Below are positions 40,763 through 50,194 of a stretch of 64,000 nucleotides of DNA, one piece after another. Every line of letters begins with the position of its first letter. Position 1 is the first letter of the stretch. Position numbers and translations under genes: made by a program. The DNA is taken from positions 25,787 through 89,786 of the forward strand of contig CAKUGQ010000007.1 of NCBI GenBank assembly GCA_934654755.1. Direction: 5' to 3'. Source of the stretch: an uncultured Oscillospiraceae bacterium. GTDB taxonomy: Bacteria; Bacillota; Clostridia; Oscillospirales; Oscillospiraceae. The notes beneath the pieces are model-generated. The model saw only the letters and a list, made by a program, of their open reading frames with translations. It made no database searches and was not told the origin of the DNA.

Positions 40763-41593
40763 ATGATTAAACTGATTGCCGATTCATCCGCCGATGTGCT
40801 GTCGATGAAGGGTGTGAATTTCGCTTCCGTTCCGATGTCCGTCCGCACCGACGAGCGGGAGTTTTTGGATGACCGCAGACTCAATGTTTCAGAGATGCTG
40901 GATTATATGGCTGCATGGCAGGGACGTTCCGGTACTGCCTGCCCCAGCCCTGAGCGCTGGATGAACGCCTTTGCCGGCGCTGACGAACTGTTGGTTGTGA
41001 CCATTACAAGCGGCCTGTCCGGAACCTACGGCTCCGCCGTTGCCGCACGCGAGGTCTATTTGCAGACCCACCCGGAAAAGAAGATTCACGTGTTCGACAC
41101 GCTGAGTGCGGGGCCGGAGATGCGCCTGCTGCTGGAAAAGCTCGGCCGCGGCGTTCTTGCAGGTAAGACCTTTGAACAGCTTGTGCTTGAGGGAAACGAG
41201 TATCTGAAGAAAACGCGCCTGTTGTGCTGTCTGCAATCGCTGCACAATTTTGCACAGAACGGCCGAGTCAGTAAGATTGCCGCCAAGGCGGTCGGGTTGC
41301 TGGGAATTCGCATTCTCGCCGGTGCGAGCGAAGCCGGGACGCTGGAGCTGATTGAAAAGTGTCGCGGTGAAAGGAAAGGGCTTTCGGCACTGCTGGAGAA
41401 GATGATTGCCGAGGGCTATGACGGCGGAAGAGTCCGCATCGGTCATGCCGACGGCGAGACACCTGCGCAGGCGCTTCGCGACATGATCCTCGCTCGCTTT
41501 CCGCAGGCCAATCCGGTGCTGTACCCCTTGCGCGGCCTGTGCAGCTATTATGCCGAACGCGGCGGCGTGCTGGTCGGCTTTGAGACGGGTTGA
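40763..41593 (+). CDS. DegV family fatty-acid-binding protein
   Basis: Soluble protein of 276 residues, the family length. N-terminal KLIADSSADVL, the TACPSPERW segment (family TSqPS), ITSGLSGTYGSAV and the late region around RIGHADGE follow the DegV two-lobe fold, which holds one acyl chain and hands it to fatty-acid kinase in phospholipid metabolism. No fatty-acid kinase gene is near. Single-gene unit with its own promoter. Confidence 0.88.
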   Translation: MIKLIADSSADVLSMKGVNFASVPMSVRTDEREFLDDRRLNVSEMLDYMAAWQGRSGTACPSPERWMNAFAGADELLVVTITSGLSGTYGSAVAAREVYLQTHPEKKIHVFDTLSAGPEMRLLLEKLGRGVLAGKTFEQLVLEGNEYLKKTRLLCCLQSLHNFAQNGRVSKIAAKAVGLLGIRILAGASEAGTLELIEKCRGERKGLSALLEKMIAEGYDGGRVRIGHADGETPAQALRDMILARFPQANPVLYPLRGLCSYYAERGGVLVGFETG

Positions 41594-41667
41594 CGGCTTA
41601 TCACGGCGTTTCGTATCGACGGGCGGGAGGGAAGCCCTCGCTCACGCCGTGCGGTGATACGGAAAAG

Positions 41668-41693
41668 GGAAGGACGCCTTCGGGCGTCCTTCC
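41668..41693. terminator. Terminator between the degV-like and DUF896 genes
   Basis: GGAAGGACGCC/GGCGTCCTTCC with UUCG tetraloop, followed on the minus strand by CTTTTCC. It lies between convergent genes and mainly serves DUF896. Confidence 0.82.
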
Positions 41694-41699
41694 GCGCTG

Positions 41700-41936
41700 T
41701 TATTCGTCACTCCTGCGGTCATCCGGTGCATCGGCAATGTCGCGCCGCTCAAGCTTGCGCTTCGTGCCGTCCGGTTCAACGATATAGGTGTTGTCGAGCT
41801 GAGCCGTCAGGTTTTCACGGAATGCGGCAAGATACTGCCTGCGCAGGGCATCGCGCTCGGCAATCTCTTCGGAAGTCAGCCCGACGGTTTTGGCTTTGTT
41901 CGCCAACTCGTTGATTCTTTTTGTCAGTTCGGTCAT
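41700..41936 (-). CDS. DUF896 (YnzC-like) small protein
   Basis: Protein of 78 residues; ATG 41936 is preceded by AAAGGAGGCG. RINELANKAKTVGLTSEEIAERDALRRQYLAAFRENLTAQLDN is the family's two-helix hairpin and the C-terminal tail is charged. Such proteins are common in Firmicutes and linked to the SOS/LexA-regulated YneA-YnzC operon in Bacillus; the role here is unknown. Confidence 0.9.
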   Translation of the reverse strand: MTELTKRINELANKAKTVGLTSEEIAERDALRRQYLAAFRENLTAQLDNTYIVEPDGTKRKLERRDIADAPDDRRSDE

Positions 41937-42047
41937 GGCAAACGCCTCCTTTGCGTCGATCATACCGCTTTTTTTGGATTCTGTCAAGAAGCTACTTGCC
42001 TTGCGCAGTGAAATCGAATATAATAAAAAAATCAATGGAGGGCTGTC

Positions 42048-43235
42048 ATGACTACACTTATCATCGGCGGCGGCGCGTCCGGAATGCTCGCAGCGCTTTG
42101 TGCTGCACGGCATACGCAGGTTATGCTGCTGGAGCGGCAGAACCGTCTGGGGCGCAAGCTGCTTTCTACGGGTAACGGCCGCTGCAACCTGACCAACCTC
42201 GACCTTTCTTTTGACCATTACCACGGAGGGCACGCGGAATTCTGTCGCCCCGCACTCGATGCATTCGGAACGGCCGAGACACTCGTTTTTTTTCGTTCAC
42301 TTGGGCTTTTGACCGTCTGTCAGGAGGACGGGCGGATCTACCCGGCCAGCGACAGCGCAAACAGCGTTCTGGATGTGCTGCGGCTGCATCTGGAACAGAA
42401 CGAAAATGTCACGATACAGACTGGCTGTGAGATCCGCGCGCTTTCGCGCAGGAAGGGTCGCTTCCTTGCACAAAGCGACCTCGGAGAATTCTCCGGAGAC
42501 CGTGTGATCATCTGTGCAGGCGGCGCAGCGGGTGCGAAGCTTGGCGGCACGGAGCTTGGCTATCGTCTTCTGGCTTCCTTCGGCCACCGCTGCACGGCGC
42601 TGTATCCGGCTCTGGTTCAGCTGAAAACCACGCCGGACTATGTTCGTGCGCTTAAGGGGGTGCGGTGCCGGGCACGGGTACGCTTTGGCACACAGGAGCG
42701 TGAAGGCGAGCTGCAGTTCACGGATTACGGCGTCAGCGGCCCCGTGATTTTTGAGCTGTCCCGTGCGGCTTCCGTTGCCGGGCGCGGAATGTTGACGATC
42801 GATTTACTGCCCAACGTCCAACCTGACGAATTGTATGTGCTTCTCGCGGCGCGGTGCGCGGCTTTGCCGCAGCTCTCTGCGCAGGAGCTTTTAACCGGGA
42901 TGCTCCACAACCGTCTCGGGAAAACCGTCCTGCGGATGTGCGGTGTCCCTGCCGAGCTCCCCTGCGGCGAGACGGATGCGCTTGATCGTATCTGCCGCAT
43001 GGTAAAGCACTGGGAGCTGCCGGTTTTGGGCACGATGGGTATGGAGGCCGCGCAGGTGACAGCCGGCGGCATTCGAACGGATGAATTTGACCCCTGTACG
43101 CTGCAGAGCCGCCTGTGCCCCGGTCTGTATGCTGCCGGCGAAGTGCTGGATGTCGACGGTGATTGCGGCGGCTATAATCTGCAATGGGCATGGTCGTCCG
43201 GTTATCTGGCCGGGCAACTGAAAGGAACGCCATGA
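42048..43235 (+). CDS. YhiN/HI0933-like FAD-binding oxidoreductase
   Basis: Flavoprotein of 395 residues with the FAD motif IIGGGASGMLAALCAA (5-20) and the family signature LGRKLLSTGNGRCNLTN. C-terminal GLYAAGEVLDVDGDCGGYNLQWAWSSG closes the FAD site. Related to aminoacetone-oxidase-annotated proteins, whose true role is not known. It overlaps the next FAD gene by 4 nt (ATGA). Confidence 0.9.
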   Translation: MTTLIIGGGASGMLAALCAARHTQVMLLERQNRLGRKLLSTGNGRCNLTNLDLSFDHYHGGHAEFCRPALDAFGTAETLVFFRSLGLLTVCQEDGRIYPASDSANSVLDVLRLHLEQNENVTIQTGCEIRALSRRKGRFLAQSDLGEFSGDRVIICAGGAAGAKLGGTELGYRLLASFGHRCTALYPALVQLKTTPDYVRALKGVRCRARVRFGTQEREGELQFTDYGVSGPVIFELSRAASVAGRGMLTIDLLPNVQPDELYVLLAARCAALPQLSAQELLTGMLHNRLGKTVLRMCGVPAELPCGETDALDRICRMVKHWELPVLGTMGMEAAQVTAGGIRTDEFDPCTLQSRLCPGLYAAGEVLDVDGDCGGYNLQWAWSSGYLAGQLKGTP

Positions 43236-44818
43236 TTCGTATTCGAAATTTGATCCTGCCCGCGCAGCACAGCCGCGCGGAGCTGTTGTGGCACGCCGCA
43301 CGGGTGCTCGGCGTACAAAGCGCGCAGATCGACACGCTGCGCATATTCCGCCGTTCGCTGGACGCGAGAAAAAAGCCCTTACTTCGCTGGGTCTACACCG
43401 TCGATGTGGCGCTCAAGTCCGGCGAGGGCAAGGTTCTGCGGCGCTGCCGCAGTGGGAACGTCTCCGAAACGGAGTGTTATGTCTACCAAATTAAGAGAAA
43501 GAACGCCGCAGAGCGGCCGGTTGTCGTCGGCTTTGGCCCGGCGGGGATGTTCGCTGCGTTGGTGCTTGCCGAGGCCGGACTGCGGCCGATTGTGCTGGAG
43601 CGCGGTGAGGCAGCGCCGGAGCGGAAGGAAAAGGTCGAACGCTTTTGGAGCGGCGGTGTCCTTGATCCGGAATCGAACGTGCAGTTCGGCGAGGGCGGCG
43701 CCGGAACCTTTTCCGACGGAAAACTCCACACGGGTACAAAAAACGAGCGCGCCCGCTGGGTACTTGCGCAGCTCGTGCGCGCCGGTGCACAGGAGGAAAT
43801 CCTCTACGACGCCAAGCCGCATGTCGGAACGGATGTTCTGTTTCATGTTGTGCAGGAGCTTCGACATCGGATCGAAGCGCTCGGCGGAGAGGTGCGCTTC
43901 TCGTCGAAGCTGACGGGGCTTATACGGGAAAACGACGCGCTTTGCGCCGTGGAATATGAAACCGGCGGACAGGTGCGGCGGTTGGACTGCAAGCGGCTGA
44001 TCCTTGCCGTTGGGCACAGTGCGCGTGATACCTTTCGTGCGTTGCAGAGCACCGGTATTGCAATGGAGGCCAAGCCCTTTTCCATGGGCGTGCGCATCGA
44101 GCACCGGCAAAGTGCCGTCGATTACGCCCAATACGGCATAGAGCGCCCGGAGGGCATCCCGCCGGCGGATTACAAGCTGGCCTGCCATCTGCCGGACGGC
44201 GGCTCGGCCTACACCTTCTGTATGTGTCCCGGAGGCTATGTCGTCGCGGCGGCGTCCGGACCGGATTCCGTCGTTACAAACGGAATGAGCCTGTCCGATC
44301 GCGGCGGTGAAAACGCCAATGCCGCGCTGCTTGTGACTTTGCGGCCGGAGGATTTTCCGGAAAGGGATGCGCTTTCGGGCGTGCGCTGGCAGGAACGGCT
44401 GGAGCGCCGGGCTTTTGAGTTGGGTGGTCGAAACTATCATGCGCCGGCACAGACGGTCGGCGATTTTCTGGCACGTTGTAAAACGCAAAGCTTTGCTTCC
44501 GTCGTGCCGAGCTATCGACCGGGTGTGACGGGGTGCGAGCTGCATGAGCTGTTTCCGCCCAAAATCACCGATACACTGGAGGCGGCGCTTGCAGCGTTGG
44601 ACGATCAGCTTGCCGGATTTGCCGATCCGCAGGCGGTGCTGACCGCACCGGAGACCCGCAGCTCCTCGCCCGTGCGTATCGTGCGCGGCGACGACCGGCA
44701 GAGTATAAGCCTGCGCGGACTGTACCCCTGCGGCGAAGGCGCAGGCTACGCCGGCGGCATTGTCTCGGCGGCTGTGGACGGGATGCTGTGCGCAGAGGCG
44801 GTTTTGGATGTGATTTGA
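43232..44818 (+). CDS. FAD-dependent protein (uncharacterised dehydrogenase family)
   Basis: Protein of 528 residues; ATG 43232 overlaps the upstream stop, so the two are coupled. About 85 N-terminal residues form a small RNA-binding-like fold (RIRNLILPAQHS...LRIFRRSLDARKKPLLRWVYTVDV), followed by an FAD domain with VVVGFGPAGMFAALVLAEAG and GEGGAGTFSDGKLHTG. It is the common Firmicute family of FAD-dependent dehydrogenases of unknown reaction. No Fe-S cluster motif. The close pairing with YhiN suggests linked functions. Confidence 0.87.
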   Translation: MIRIRNLILPAQHSRAELLWHAARVLGVQSAQIDTLRIFRRSLDARKKPLLRWVYTVDVALKSGEGKVLRRCRSGNVSETECYVYQIKRKNAAERPVVVGFGPAGMFAALVLAEAGLRPIVLERGEAAPERKEKVERFWSGGVLDPESNVQFGEGGAGTFSDGKLHTGTKNERARWVLAQLVRAGAQEEILYDAKPHVGTDVLFHVVQELRHRIEALGGEVRFSSKLTGLIRENDALCAVEYETGGQVRRLDCKRLILAVGHSARDTFRALQSTGIAMEAKPFSMGVRIEHRQSAVDYAQYGIERPEGIPPADYKLACHLPDGGSAYTFCMCPGGYVVAAASGPDSVVTNGMSLSDRGGENANAALLVTLRPEDFPERDALSGVRWQERLERRAFELGGRNYHAPAQTVGDFLARCKTQSFASVVPSYRPGVTGCELHELFPPKITDTLEAALAALDDQLAGFADPQAVLTAPETRSSSPVRIVRGDDRQSISLRGLYPCGEGAGYAGGIVSAAVDGMLCAEAVLDVI

Positions 44819-44861
44819 ACCCTTTTTGCACCCGGCGCATAGACTGGCGCGAGGTGATGGT

Positions 44862-45215
44862 ATGCTTTTAACGATCCTTGCGGCGGCACTTGCCGCCTGT
44901 GGTGCGTTTTTGATTCTCTGGGCCATACTGGATGCCCTGTTGTTGCCGCTGCCGGAGCATGATACCTTTCATGTGATCTATCTGCACGGCAGTGTGCAGC
45001 AGGTAGAGCAAACGCTCCGTGCCGGAATATGGCTGCGGGAGCGGCGCGGAGCGCGCGGGACGCTGCTGTTTGTGCGCGATGCCCTTTCAGCGGAAGCAGC
45101 CGAGGCTGCCGGACGTTACTTAGAAGACTTTGAAGGTACAACGCTCTGCCGTGCGGCGGAGCTGCCGGAAATGCTACGATGGGAGAAAGAGACGGTTGGA
45201 GCAGGAAGTGATTAG
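44862..45215 (+). CDS. Hypothetical membrane-anchored protein
   Basis: Protein of 117 residues; ATG 44862 follows GAGGTGATGG. N-terminal helix (about 2-25, LLTILAAALAACGAFLILWAIL), then a roughly 85-residue domain with an alternating strand-helix pattern (HVIYLHG, RGTLLFVRDALSAEAAEAAGRYLE). No known motif. Its end overlaps the RecD2 start by 20 nt, so it is transcribed with RecD2. Family not recognised. Confidence 0.7.
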   Translation: MLLTILAAALAACGAFLILWAILDALLLPLPEHDTFHVIYLHGSVQQVEQTLRAGIWLRERRGARGTLLFVRDALSAEAAEAAGRYLEDFEGTTLCRAAELPEMLRWEKETVGAGSD

Positions 45216-47397
45216 CGGCGCAATCGCCGCAGTGGTTTTCCAGAATCCGCAGAACGGCTACGCCGTTCTGAAGCTCGACAGTGAGGAGGGCGGGATGGTT
45301 ACGGTTGTCGGTACCATTCCCTCTCCTGCTGCCGGGGAGCGGCTGATTGTCACCGGCCGTTGGACGACGCACGCCAGCTACGGAAGACAGTTTGAGGCGG
45401 AATTTCTTGAACGTCTCCTGCCGGAAGGAACGGCGGAGATCCGCGCCTACCTTGCTTCGCGCGCAGTGCGCGGAATCGGTCCCAAAACGGCGGAGAAAAT
45501 TGTTGACCGCTTCGGCGAGGCTTCGCTCCGCATTCTCGACGCCGAGCCGGAGCGCCTGACGGAGATTCCCGGCATTTCCATGAAAAAGGCGTTGGAGATC
45601 GGCGCGTCGTTTCGCCGTCAGCTTGGCGTGCGTCGGCTGATTGAGTTTCTTGGTGAATACCGTGTTCCGGCGGAGGTAGCCGTGCGCTTTTATCGCGTAT
45701 ACGGCGAAAAAAGTCTGGAGCTGGTACAGGAAAATCCTTACTGTCTGGCGCAGCCGCAGTTTGGTGCGGGCTTTATGGCTGCCGATGCCATGGCGCTTGG
45801 CCTTGGTGTCGAAGCCGGCGATGACCGACGCGTTGAGGCGGGACTGTTGTTTGAACTGCGCCACAACCTTAACAACGGTCACAGTTTTCTGCCGCAGGAC
45901 AAGCTCATTGCTGCAACGGCATCGCTGCTGGAGCTGGAAACACCTGTGATTATGGAGGCGCTTGACCGACTGCACGAGTTGGGCGATGTGACAATTGACC
46001 GCATTGCGGGGCTTCGGGCGGTCTACCTGCCGGAATACTATGAGGCGGAGTGCTACATTACCGAACGCCTCCTGAAATCCGCGCGAAAGAAGCCGGAGGC
46101 GCTGAAGGATGCGGCGCGCGTGCTGCGCGGTCTGGAGAGCATGTGCGGTATCGAATTTGCGGAGCTTCAGCGTGAGGCGATCTGCATGGCCGCCGAGCGG
46201 CGGCTGCTGCTCCTTACCGGCGGCCCCGGTACAGGTAAAACGACGGCTCTTGCCGGCATTCTGCGTCTGTTTGATCTTCTCGGCCGAAAAACGTTGCTTG
46301 CAGCTCCTACGGGACGTGCAGCCAAGCGCCTGAGTGAGTTGACCGGCTGCGAGGCCATGACCATCCACCGACTGCTGGAAGCGCAGATTTCCCCGGAGAA
46401 CGGCGAGATGTTCTTTGCGCGGGATGAGGATACGCCGCTCAAATGCGACGCGCTGATTGTTGATGAGATGTCGATGGTTGATGTGCTGCTGTTCCACAGC
46501 CTGCTTTGCGCTTTGCCGGAGGCTGCAACATTGGTTCTGGTCGGCGATCCCGATCAGCTTCCGCCCGTGGGGGCGGGAAACCTTTTTTCCGATCTCATTC
46601 GCAGCGGACAGGTGCCTACCGTAAGCCTGACGGAGATCTTCCGCCAGGCGCAGCAGAGCCGTATTGTTACAAACGCACACGCGGTCAACCGGGGCGAGCT
46701 GCCGGTATTGAATGCGACCGAAGGCGACTTCTTTTTTCTGCGGCGACGTACGCCCGAAGCCGTTGTGCAGACCGTTACACAGCTTGTCAGCGAACGTTTG
46801 CCGCAAAGGATGCACATCCCCGCGGGAGAGATCCAGGTCATCAGCCCCACACGGCGCGGTGAGACCGGTACGGCAAGTCTCAACCGGGCGCTTCAGGCGG
46901 CGCTCAATTCGCCGGCGCCAAATAAAAATGAGCGCTTTTTCGGCGAAACCTGCTTCCGCGAGGGCGACCGGGTGATGCAAATCCGTAACAACTATGATAT
47001 TCTGTGGAAAAAGGCGGACGGCTCCGCCGGAACGGGCGTTTATAACGGCGACATTGGCCTGATCGCGTCGATTGACACAAAGGAGGATCGCCTGCTGCTG
47101 CGTTTTGACGACCGCGAGGTCTGGTATGAGGCCGAGCAGCTCGGCGAGCTGGAGCTTTCGTATGCCGTCACGGCGCATAAAAGCCAGGGAAGCGAATACC
47201 GCGCGGTCATATTTGTTCCCTTTGCCGGAACGCCGCGCCTTTTGACACGCGGTGTGCTCTATACGGCGATTACTCGCGCCCGCGAGCTTCTGGTGCTGGT
47301 AGGTAACGAGCAGATTGTGGCACAGATGGTTGAGAATAACCGCCGGGACAAGCGGTATTCCGGCCTGCGGCTGCGGCTCATGGGAGACGGTCAATGA
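45196..47397 (+). CDS. recD2: RecD2 family 5'-3' DNA helicase
   Basis: DNA-repair helicase of 733 residues, within the RecD2 range. TTG 45196 is chosen because LEQEVISGAIAAVVFQN starts the family's OB-like N-domain; no ATG is available at that point and GGGAGAAAG precedes it. Helix-hairpin-helix GIGPKTAEKIVDRFG and GISMKKALEI, Walker A LLTGGPGTGKTT (near 340), Walker B LIVDEMSMVD, and late motif TAHKSQGSEYRAV are all intact. RecD2 acts alone, without RecBC. Followed by comF and mreB. Confidence 0.93.
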   Translation: MEQEVISGAIAAVVFQNPQNGYAVLKLDSEEGGMVTVVGTIPSPAAGERLIVTGRWTTHASYGRQFEAEFLERLLPEGTAEIRAYLASRAVRGIGPKTAEKIVDRFGEASLRILDAEPERLTEIPGISMKKALEIGASFRRQLGVRRLIEFLGEYRVPAEVAVRFYRVYGEKSLELVQENPYCLAQPQFGAGFMAADAMALGLGVEAGDDRRVEAGLLFELRHNLNNGHSFLPQDKLIAATASLLELETPVIMEALDRLHELGDVTIDRIAGLRAVYLPEYYEAECYITERLLKSARKKPEALKDAARVLRGLESMCGIEFAELQREAICMAAERRLLLLTGGPGTGKTTALAGILRLFDLLGRKTLLAAPTGRAAKRLSELTGCEAMTIHRLLEAQISPENGEMFFARDEDTPLKCDALIVDEMSMVDVLLFHSLLCALPEAATLVLVGDPDQLPPVGAGNLFSDLIRSGQVPTVSLTEIFRQAQQSRIVTNAHAVNRGELPVLNATEGDFFFLRRRTPEAVVQTVTQLVSERLPQRMHIPAGEIQVISPTRRGETGTASLNRALQAALNSPAPNKNERFFGETCFREGDRVMQIRNNYDILWKKADGSAGTGVYNGDIGLIASIDTKEDRLLLRFDDREVWYEAEQLGELELSYAVTAHKSQGSEYRAVIFVPFAGTPRLLTRGVLYTAITRARELLVLVGNEQIVAQMVENNRRDKRYSGLRLRLMGDGQ

Positions 47398-48062
47398 GGT
47401 TATTCTTTCACTGGCTGCTCGATTTGCTCTATCCGCCGAAGTGCGCCTTTTGCGGCAGTCTGCTTACACGGGAACAGACGGATCTTTGCCCAAAATGCCG
47501 GGCGGAGCTGCCCTATGCGGCGCATGACATTGATCGCGGCGAGTTTTTCCGTCGTTGCGTAAGTGTTTTTTATTACGAAGATGCCGTACGGGAATCCATT
47601 CTGCGCTATAAGTTCCACGGGGCACAGAGTTATGCGCGTGTTTACGGCCGACTGCTCTCGATGCTGCTTCTGGAGCGCGGCGTGGAGTTCGATGTTCTGA
47701 CGTGGGTCCCCGTAAGCCGCAGGCGGCTGCGTAAGAGAGGCTATGATCAAAGCCGCCTTTTGGCGGAGGCGGTCGCTCGTGAATTGAGCGTGCCCTGCGT
47801 ACGGACGCTGAAGAAAACGCGAAACAATCCCGCGCAGTCCACCATGCAGGCCTTCGCCGAACGCAGAGCGAATGTGCTGGGGGTTTATACGCCTTTCAAT
47901 GTGCAGAGCTTTGCAGGCAAACGGGTGCTTCTTCTGGATGATGTCATTACAAGCGGCGCGACGCTGAGCGAGGCAAGCCGCGTTTTATTGACCGCAGGTG
48001 CGGCTCGGGTGGAGTGCGCCACCGTTGCCGCCGTGCGGGACGAAAAGAAATCAGGCAGGTGA
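47394..48062 (+). CDS. comF: ComF family phosphoribosyltransferase-like protein
   Basis: Protein of 222 residues with an N-terminal four-Cys zinc finger (CAFC and CPKC, near residues 17-36) and a C-terminal PRTase domain with VLLLDDVITSGATLSEA (PRPP-binding motif). ComF takes part in DNA uptake and helps RecA/DprA steps in naturally competent species; many non-competent bacteria also have it. It overlaps recD2 by 4 nt. No other competence gene is seen here. Confidence 0.9.
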   Translation: MRLFFHWLLDLLYPPKCAFCGSLLTREQTDLCPKCRAELPYAAHDIDRGEFFRRCVSVFYYEDAVRESILRYKFHGAQSYARVYGRLLSMLLLERGVEFDVLTWVPVSRRRLRKRGYDQSRLLAEAVARELSVPCVRTLKKTRNNPAQSTMQAFAERRANVLGVYTPFNVQSFAGKRVLLLDDVITSGATLSEASRVLLTAGAARVECATVAAVRDEKKSGR

Positions 48063-48066
48063 GGGT

Positions 48067-49098
48067 ATGTCAATTTTTTCCAAGGATCTGGGCGTAGACC
48101 TCGGCACGTCCAATGTACTGATCTACGCAGCAGGTAAGGGAATCGTACTGCGCGAGCCGTCGGTAATTGCACTGGATAAGAATACGGGCAAGGTTCTGCA
48201 GGTCGGCTCCGCAGCGCGGAATATGTTGGGCAGAACGCCCGGAAACGTCGTTGCCATCCATCCGCTGCGCGACGGCGTGATTTCCGATTATGAGCTGACG
48301 GCGCGGATGCTGACGGAGATGATCCGCCGCGTGACAAAGCATTCGCTGATTAAACCGCGCATGATCGTCTGTGTGCCGAGCGGTATTACGGAGGTTGAGG
48401 AGCGCGCGGTAATCCAGGCGGCGACCGAAGCCGGCGCACGGCGCGTATATCTGATCGAAGAACCGCTGGCCGCCGGTTTGGGTGCGCAGATGGATCTGGC
48501 GTCACCGGACGGCCATATGGTTGTAGATATCGGCGGCGGCACGACGGACATCGGCGTGCTGACGCTCAACGGTGTGGCGCAGTCAAGCTCTCTGCGCGTG
48601 GCGGGTGCAACCTTTGACGAAGCCATCGTGCGCTATGTGCGCAAGCGCTTTGGCGTGCTGATCGGAGAGACAACGGCCGAGGAGCTGAAAATGACCGTTG
48701 GCTGCGTCTGTGAGCGGGAAACGCCGCTGCGTTCCAACGTGAAGGGACGCGATCTTAAGAGCGGTCTGGCCCGCGAGATCAGCGTTTCCTCTGAGGATGT
48801 CTTTGAAGCGCTCAAGCGTCCCGCGCGTCAGATTGCGGATGCAGTGCTGGATGTGCTTGAGCAGACGACGCCGGAGCTGGTAGCCGATATTGCGCGCAAC
48901 GGAATTGTCCTGACGGGCGGAAGCAGCCAGCTGTGGGGCATGGACAGGCTGCTTCAGGAGCGCACGGGAATGCGTTGTATGCTTGCCGACGATACGGATT
49001 CCTGCGTCGCCTACGGCTGCGGCAAAAGTCTTGCATGGATGAACCATATGCAGGAAGGGACGATCAATCTTGCCCGCCGGAGATTGCTAAGAGAATAA
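48067..49098 (+). CDS. mreB: Rod-shape determining actin homologue MreB
   Basis: Bacterial actin of 343 residues; ATG 48067 after GGTGAGGGT. Phosphate 1 LGVDLGTSNVLIYA (8-21), connect 1, VVDIGGGTTDIGVL (phosphate 2), adenosine motif VLTGGSSQLWGMDRLL. It orders lateral cell-wall synthesis in rod-shaped cells. The usual mreC-mreD partners do not follow, so this copy might be an Mbl/MreBH-type paralogue encoded apart from the main mre cluster. It is downstream of recD2-comF. Confidence 0.9.
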   Translation: MSIFSKDLGVDLGTSNVLIYAAGKGIVLREPSVIALDKNTGKVLQVGSAARNMLGRTPGNVVAIHPLRDGVISDYELTARMLTEMIRRVTKHSLIKPRMIVCVPSGITEVEERAVIQAATEAGARRVYLIEEPLAAGLGAQMDLASPDGHMVVDIGGGTTDIGVLTLNGVAQSSSLRVAGATFDEAIVRYVRKRFGVLIGETTAEELKMTVGCVCERETPLRSNVKGRDLKSGLAREISVSSEDVFEALKRPARQIADAVLDVLEQTTPELVADIARNGIVLTGGSSQLWGMDRLLQERTGMRCMLADDTDSCVAYGCGKSLAWMNHMQEGTINLARRRLLRE

Positions 49099-49103
49099 AA
49101 TAT

Positions 49104-49129
49104 CACCCCGAAGGCTAGCCTTCGGGGTG
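49104..49129 (-). terminator. Terminator between mreB and the thioredoxin-reductase-like gene
   Basis: Perfect 12-bp palindrome CACCCCGAAGGC-TA-GCCTTCGGGGTG between convergent genes, followed on the minus strand by ATATTTTATTC. There is little T-run toward the plus strand. Confidence 0.8.
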
Positions 49130-49140
49130 TGTTGCGAGAG

Positions 49141-49995
49141 TTAATGCTTTGTCAGGTATTCCAGAACGGCATGTGCGGCGACATTTCCTTCGCCGACGGC
49201 TTTGGCATACTGGTAGGGCCGCCCGGTACAATCGCCGGCGGCGAAAACGCCCGGCAGATTTGTTGCCATTTCGCGGTCAACGACAATGTGTCCATCCCGT
49301 GTTTGTAACGAGGGCAGCAGGGCGGACAGGGCTACGCTGTCACGCAGACAAAAAACACCGTCGACCGCCAGCTCGGAGCCGCCTCGCAGGGCAAGCGCCT
49401 GCACGCGCTGCTGTCCCAGAACGGCTACCGGACGCTGTGTGACTGTCTCCAAACGGGCGTCGTCCAGTTCTGCATCGTGGTTGAGCGGGAAATAATAGGT
49501 TTTTCCGGCGAGCCCGGCAAGATAGCGTACCTCGTCGGCGAAACGGGGGTGGTTGCACAAAACGGCAATGGTTTTTCCACGGTACAGCCCGCCGTCACAG
49601 GTGGCGCAGTAGCTGACGCCCCGCCCGACAAAAGCGGTTTCGTCCGTCAGCGTTGCCTGCATTGCAACGCCGGTTGTGAGAATCACGGTTCTCGCTTCGT
49701 AGAACTCGCTTCCTGCCATAAGCGCGTAGTGTCCGCCGACAGGCAGGATGGAATTGACCATGTGCTCCGTAATCTCCAGCTGCATTTGTGCGGCGTGTGC
49801 GCGGAAGGCGGCGGCCAGCGACTCACCGGAGATGTCCGGTAAACCGGGGTAGTTGGAGATTTTCTCCGCCTTTGAGACCTTATCGCTCATGTTGCGGCTT
49901 CCGAGCCAAAGACAGCTTTTTTCCCTGATCCTGAGGGTGAGTGCGGCGGACAGGCCGGCGGGCCCCGTGCCGATGACGGCGGTATCGTAGATCAT
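49141..49995 (-). CDS. Thioredoxin reductase-like flavoprotein
   Basis: NAD(P)/FAD oxidoreductase of 284 residues; ATG 49995 follows TAAAGGAGCACG. FAD motif IGTGPAGLSAALTL (8-21), redox pair CATC in GVSYCATCDGGLY, and C-terminal LPGVFAAGDCTGRPYQYAKAVGEGNVAA are kept. The NAD(P)-binding GxGxxA region reads VLCNHPRFADE and is degenerate, so the electron donor may differ from NADPH, as in ferredoxin- or flavin-linked clostridial relatives. It is slightly shorter than standard TrxB (about 305). Confidence 0.85.
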   Translation of the reverse strand: MIYDTAVIGTGPAGLSAALTLRIREKSCLWLGSRNMSDKVSKAEKISNYPGLPDISGESLAAAFRAHAAQMQLEITEHMVNSILPVGGHYALMAGSEFYEARTVILTTGVAMQATLTDETAFVGRGVSYCATCDGGLYRGKTIAVLCNHPRFADEVRYLAGLAGKTYYFPLNHDAELDDARLETVTQRPVAVLGQQRVQALALRGGSELAVDGVFCLRDSVALSALLPSLQTRDGHIVVDREMATNLPGVFAAGDCTGRPYQYAKAVGEGNVAAHAVLEYLTKH

Positions 49996-50143
49996 GGCGT
50001 GCTCCTTTATATCTGTTTTTCTCAGTATAGTCAATCGATCTTGTGATGTCAAGCGGCGTGTTCGCATTTTTTTCGGAACCGCCAGGCTGCAGAGCCGTCT
50101 ATGTGTGCGGTGTTTGTGCGCGATCGAAAAAAATCTGATTTAT

Positions 50144-50172
50144 CCCGACTTTTTTCCCCGACGGATCGTTAT
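50144..50172 (+). promoter_or_regulatory. Putative ECF-sigma promoter of the sigma operon
   Basis: CCCGAC (50144-50149), 12 nt, CGGATCGTTAT (50162-50172). The same element with identical spacing precedes the lipoprotein gene at 51371-51399. The CCCGAC to CGTTAT distance fits ECF -35/-10 spacing, so the sigma factor probably reads its own promoter. Confidence 0.7.
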
Positions 50173-50194
50173 TATAGTGAAAGGGGGACATGAA

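Noticed and set aside
44746..47394. A long minus-strand open frame of 882 codons opposite recD2
   Set aside because: Antisense shadow of a high-GC gene: Arg/His/Gln-rich composition, no domain motifs, and the plus strand holds an intact RecD2.
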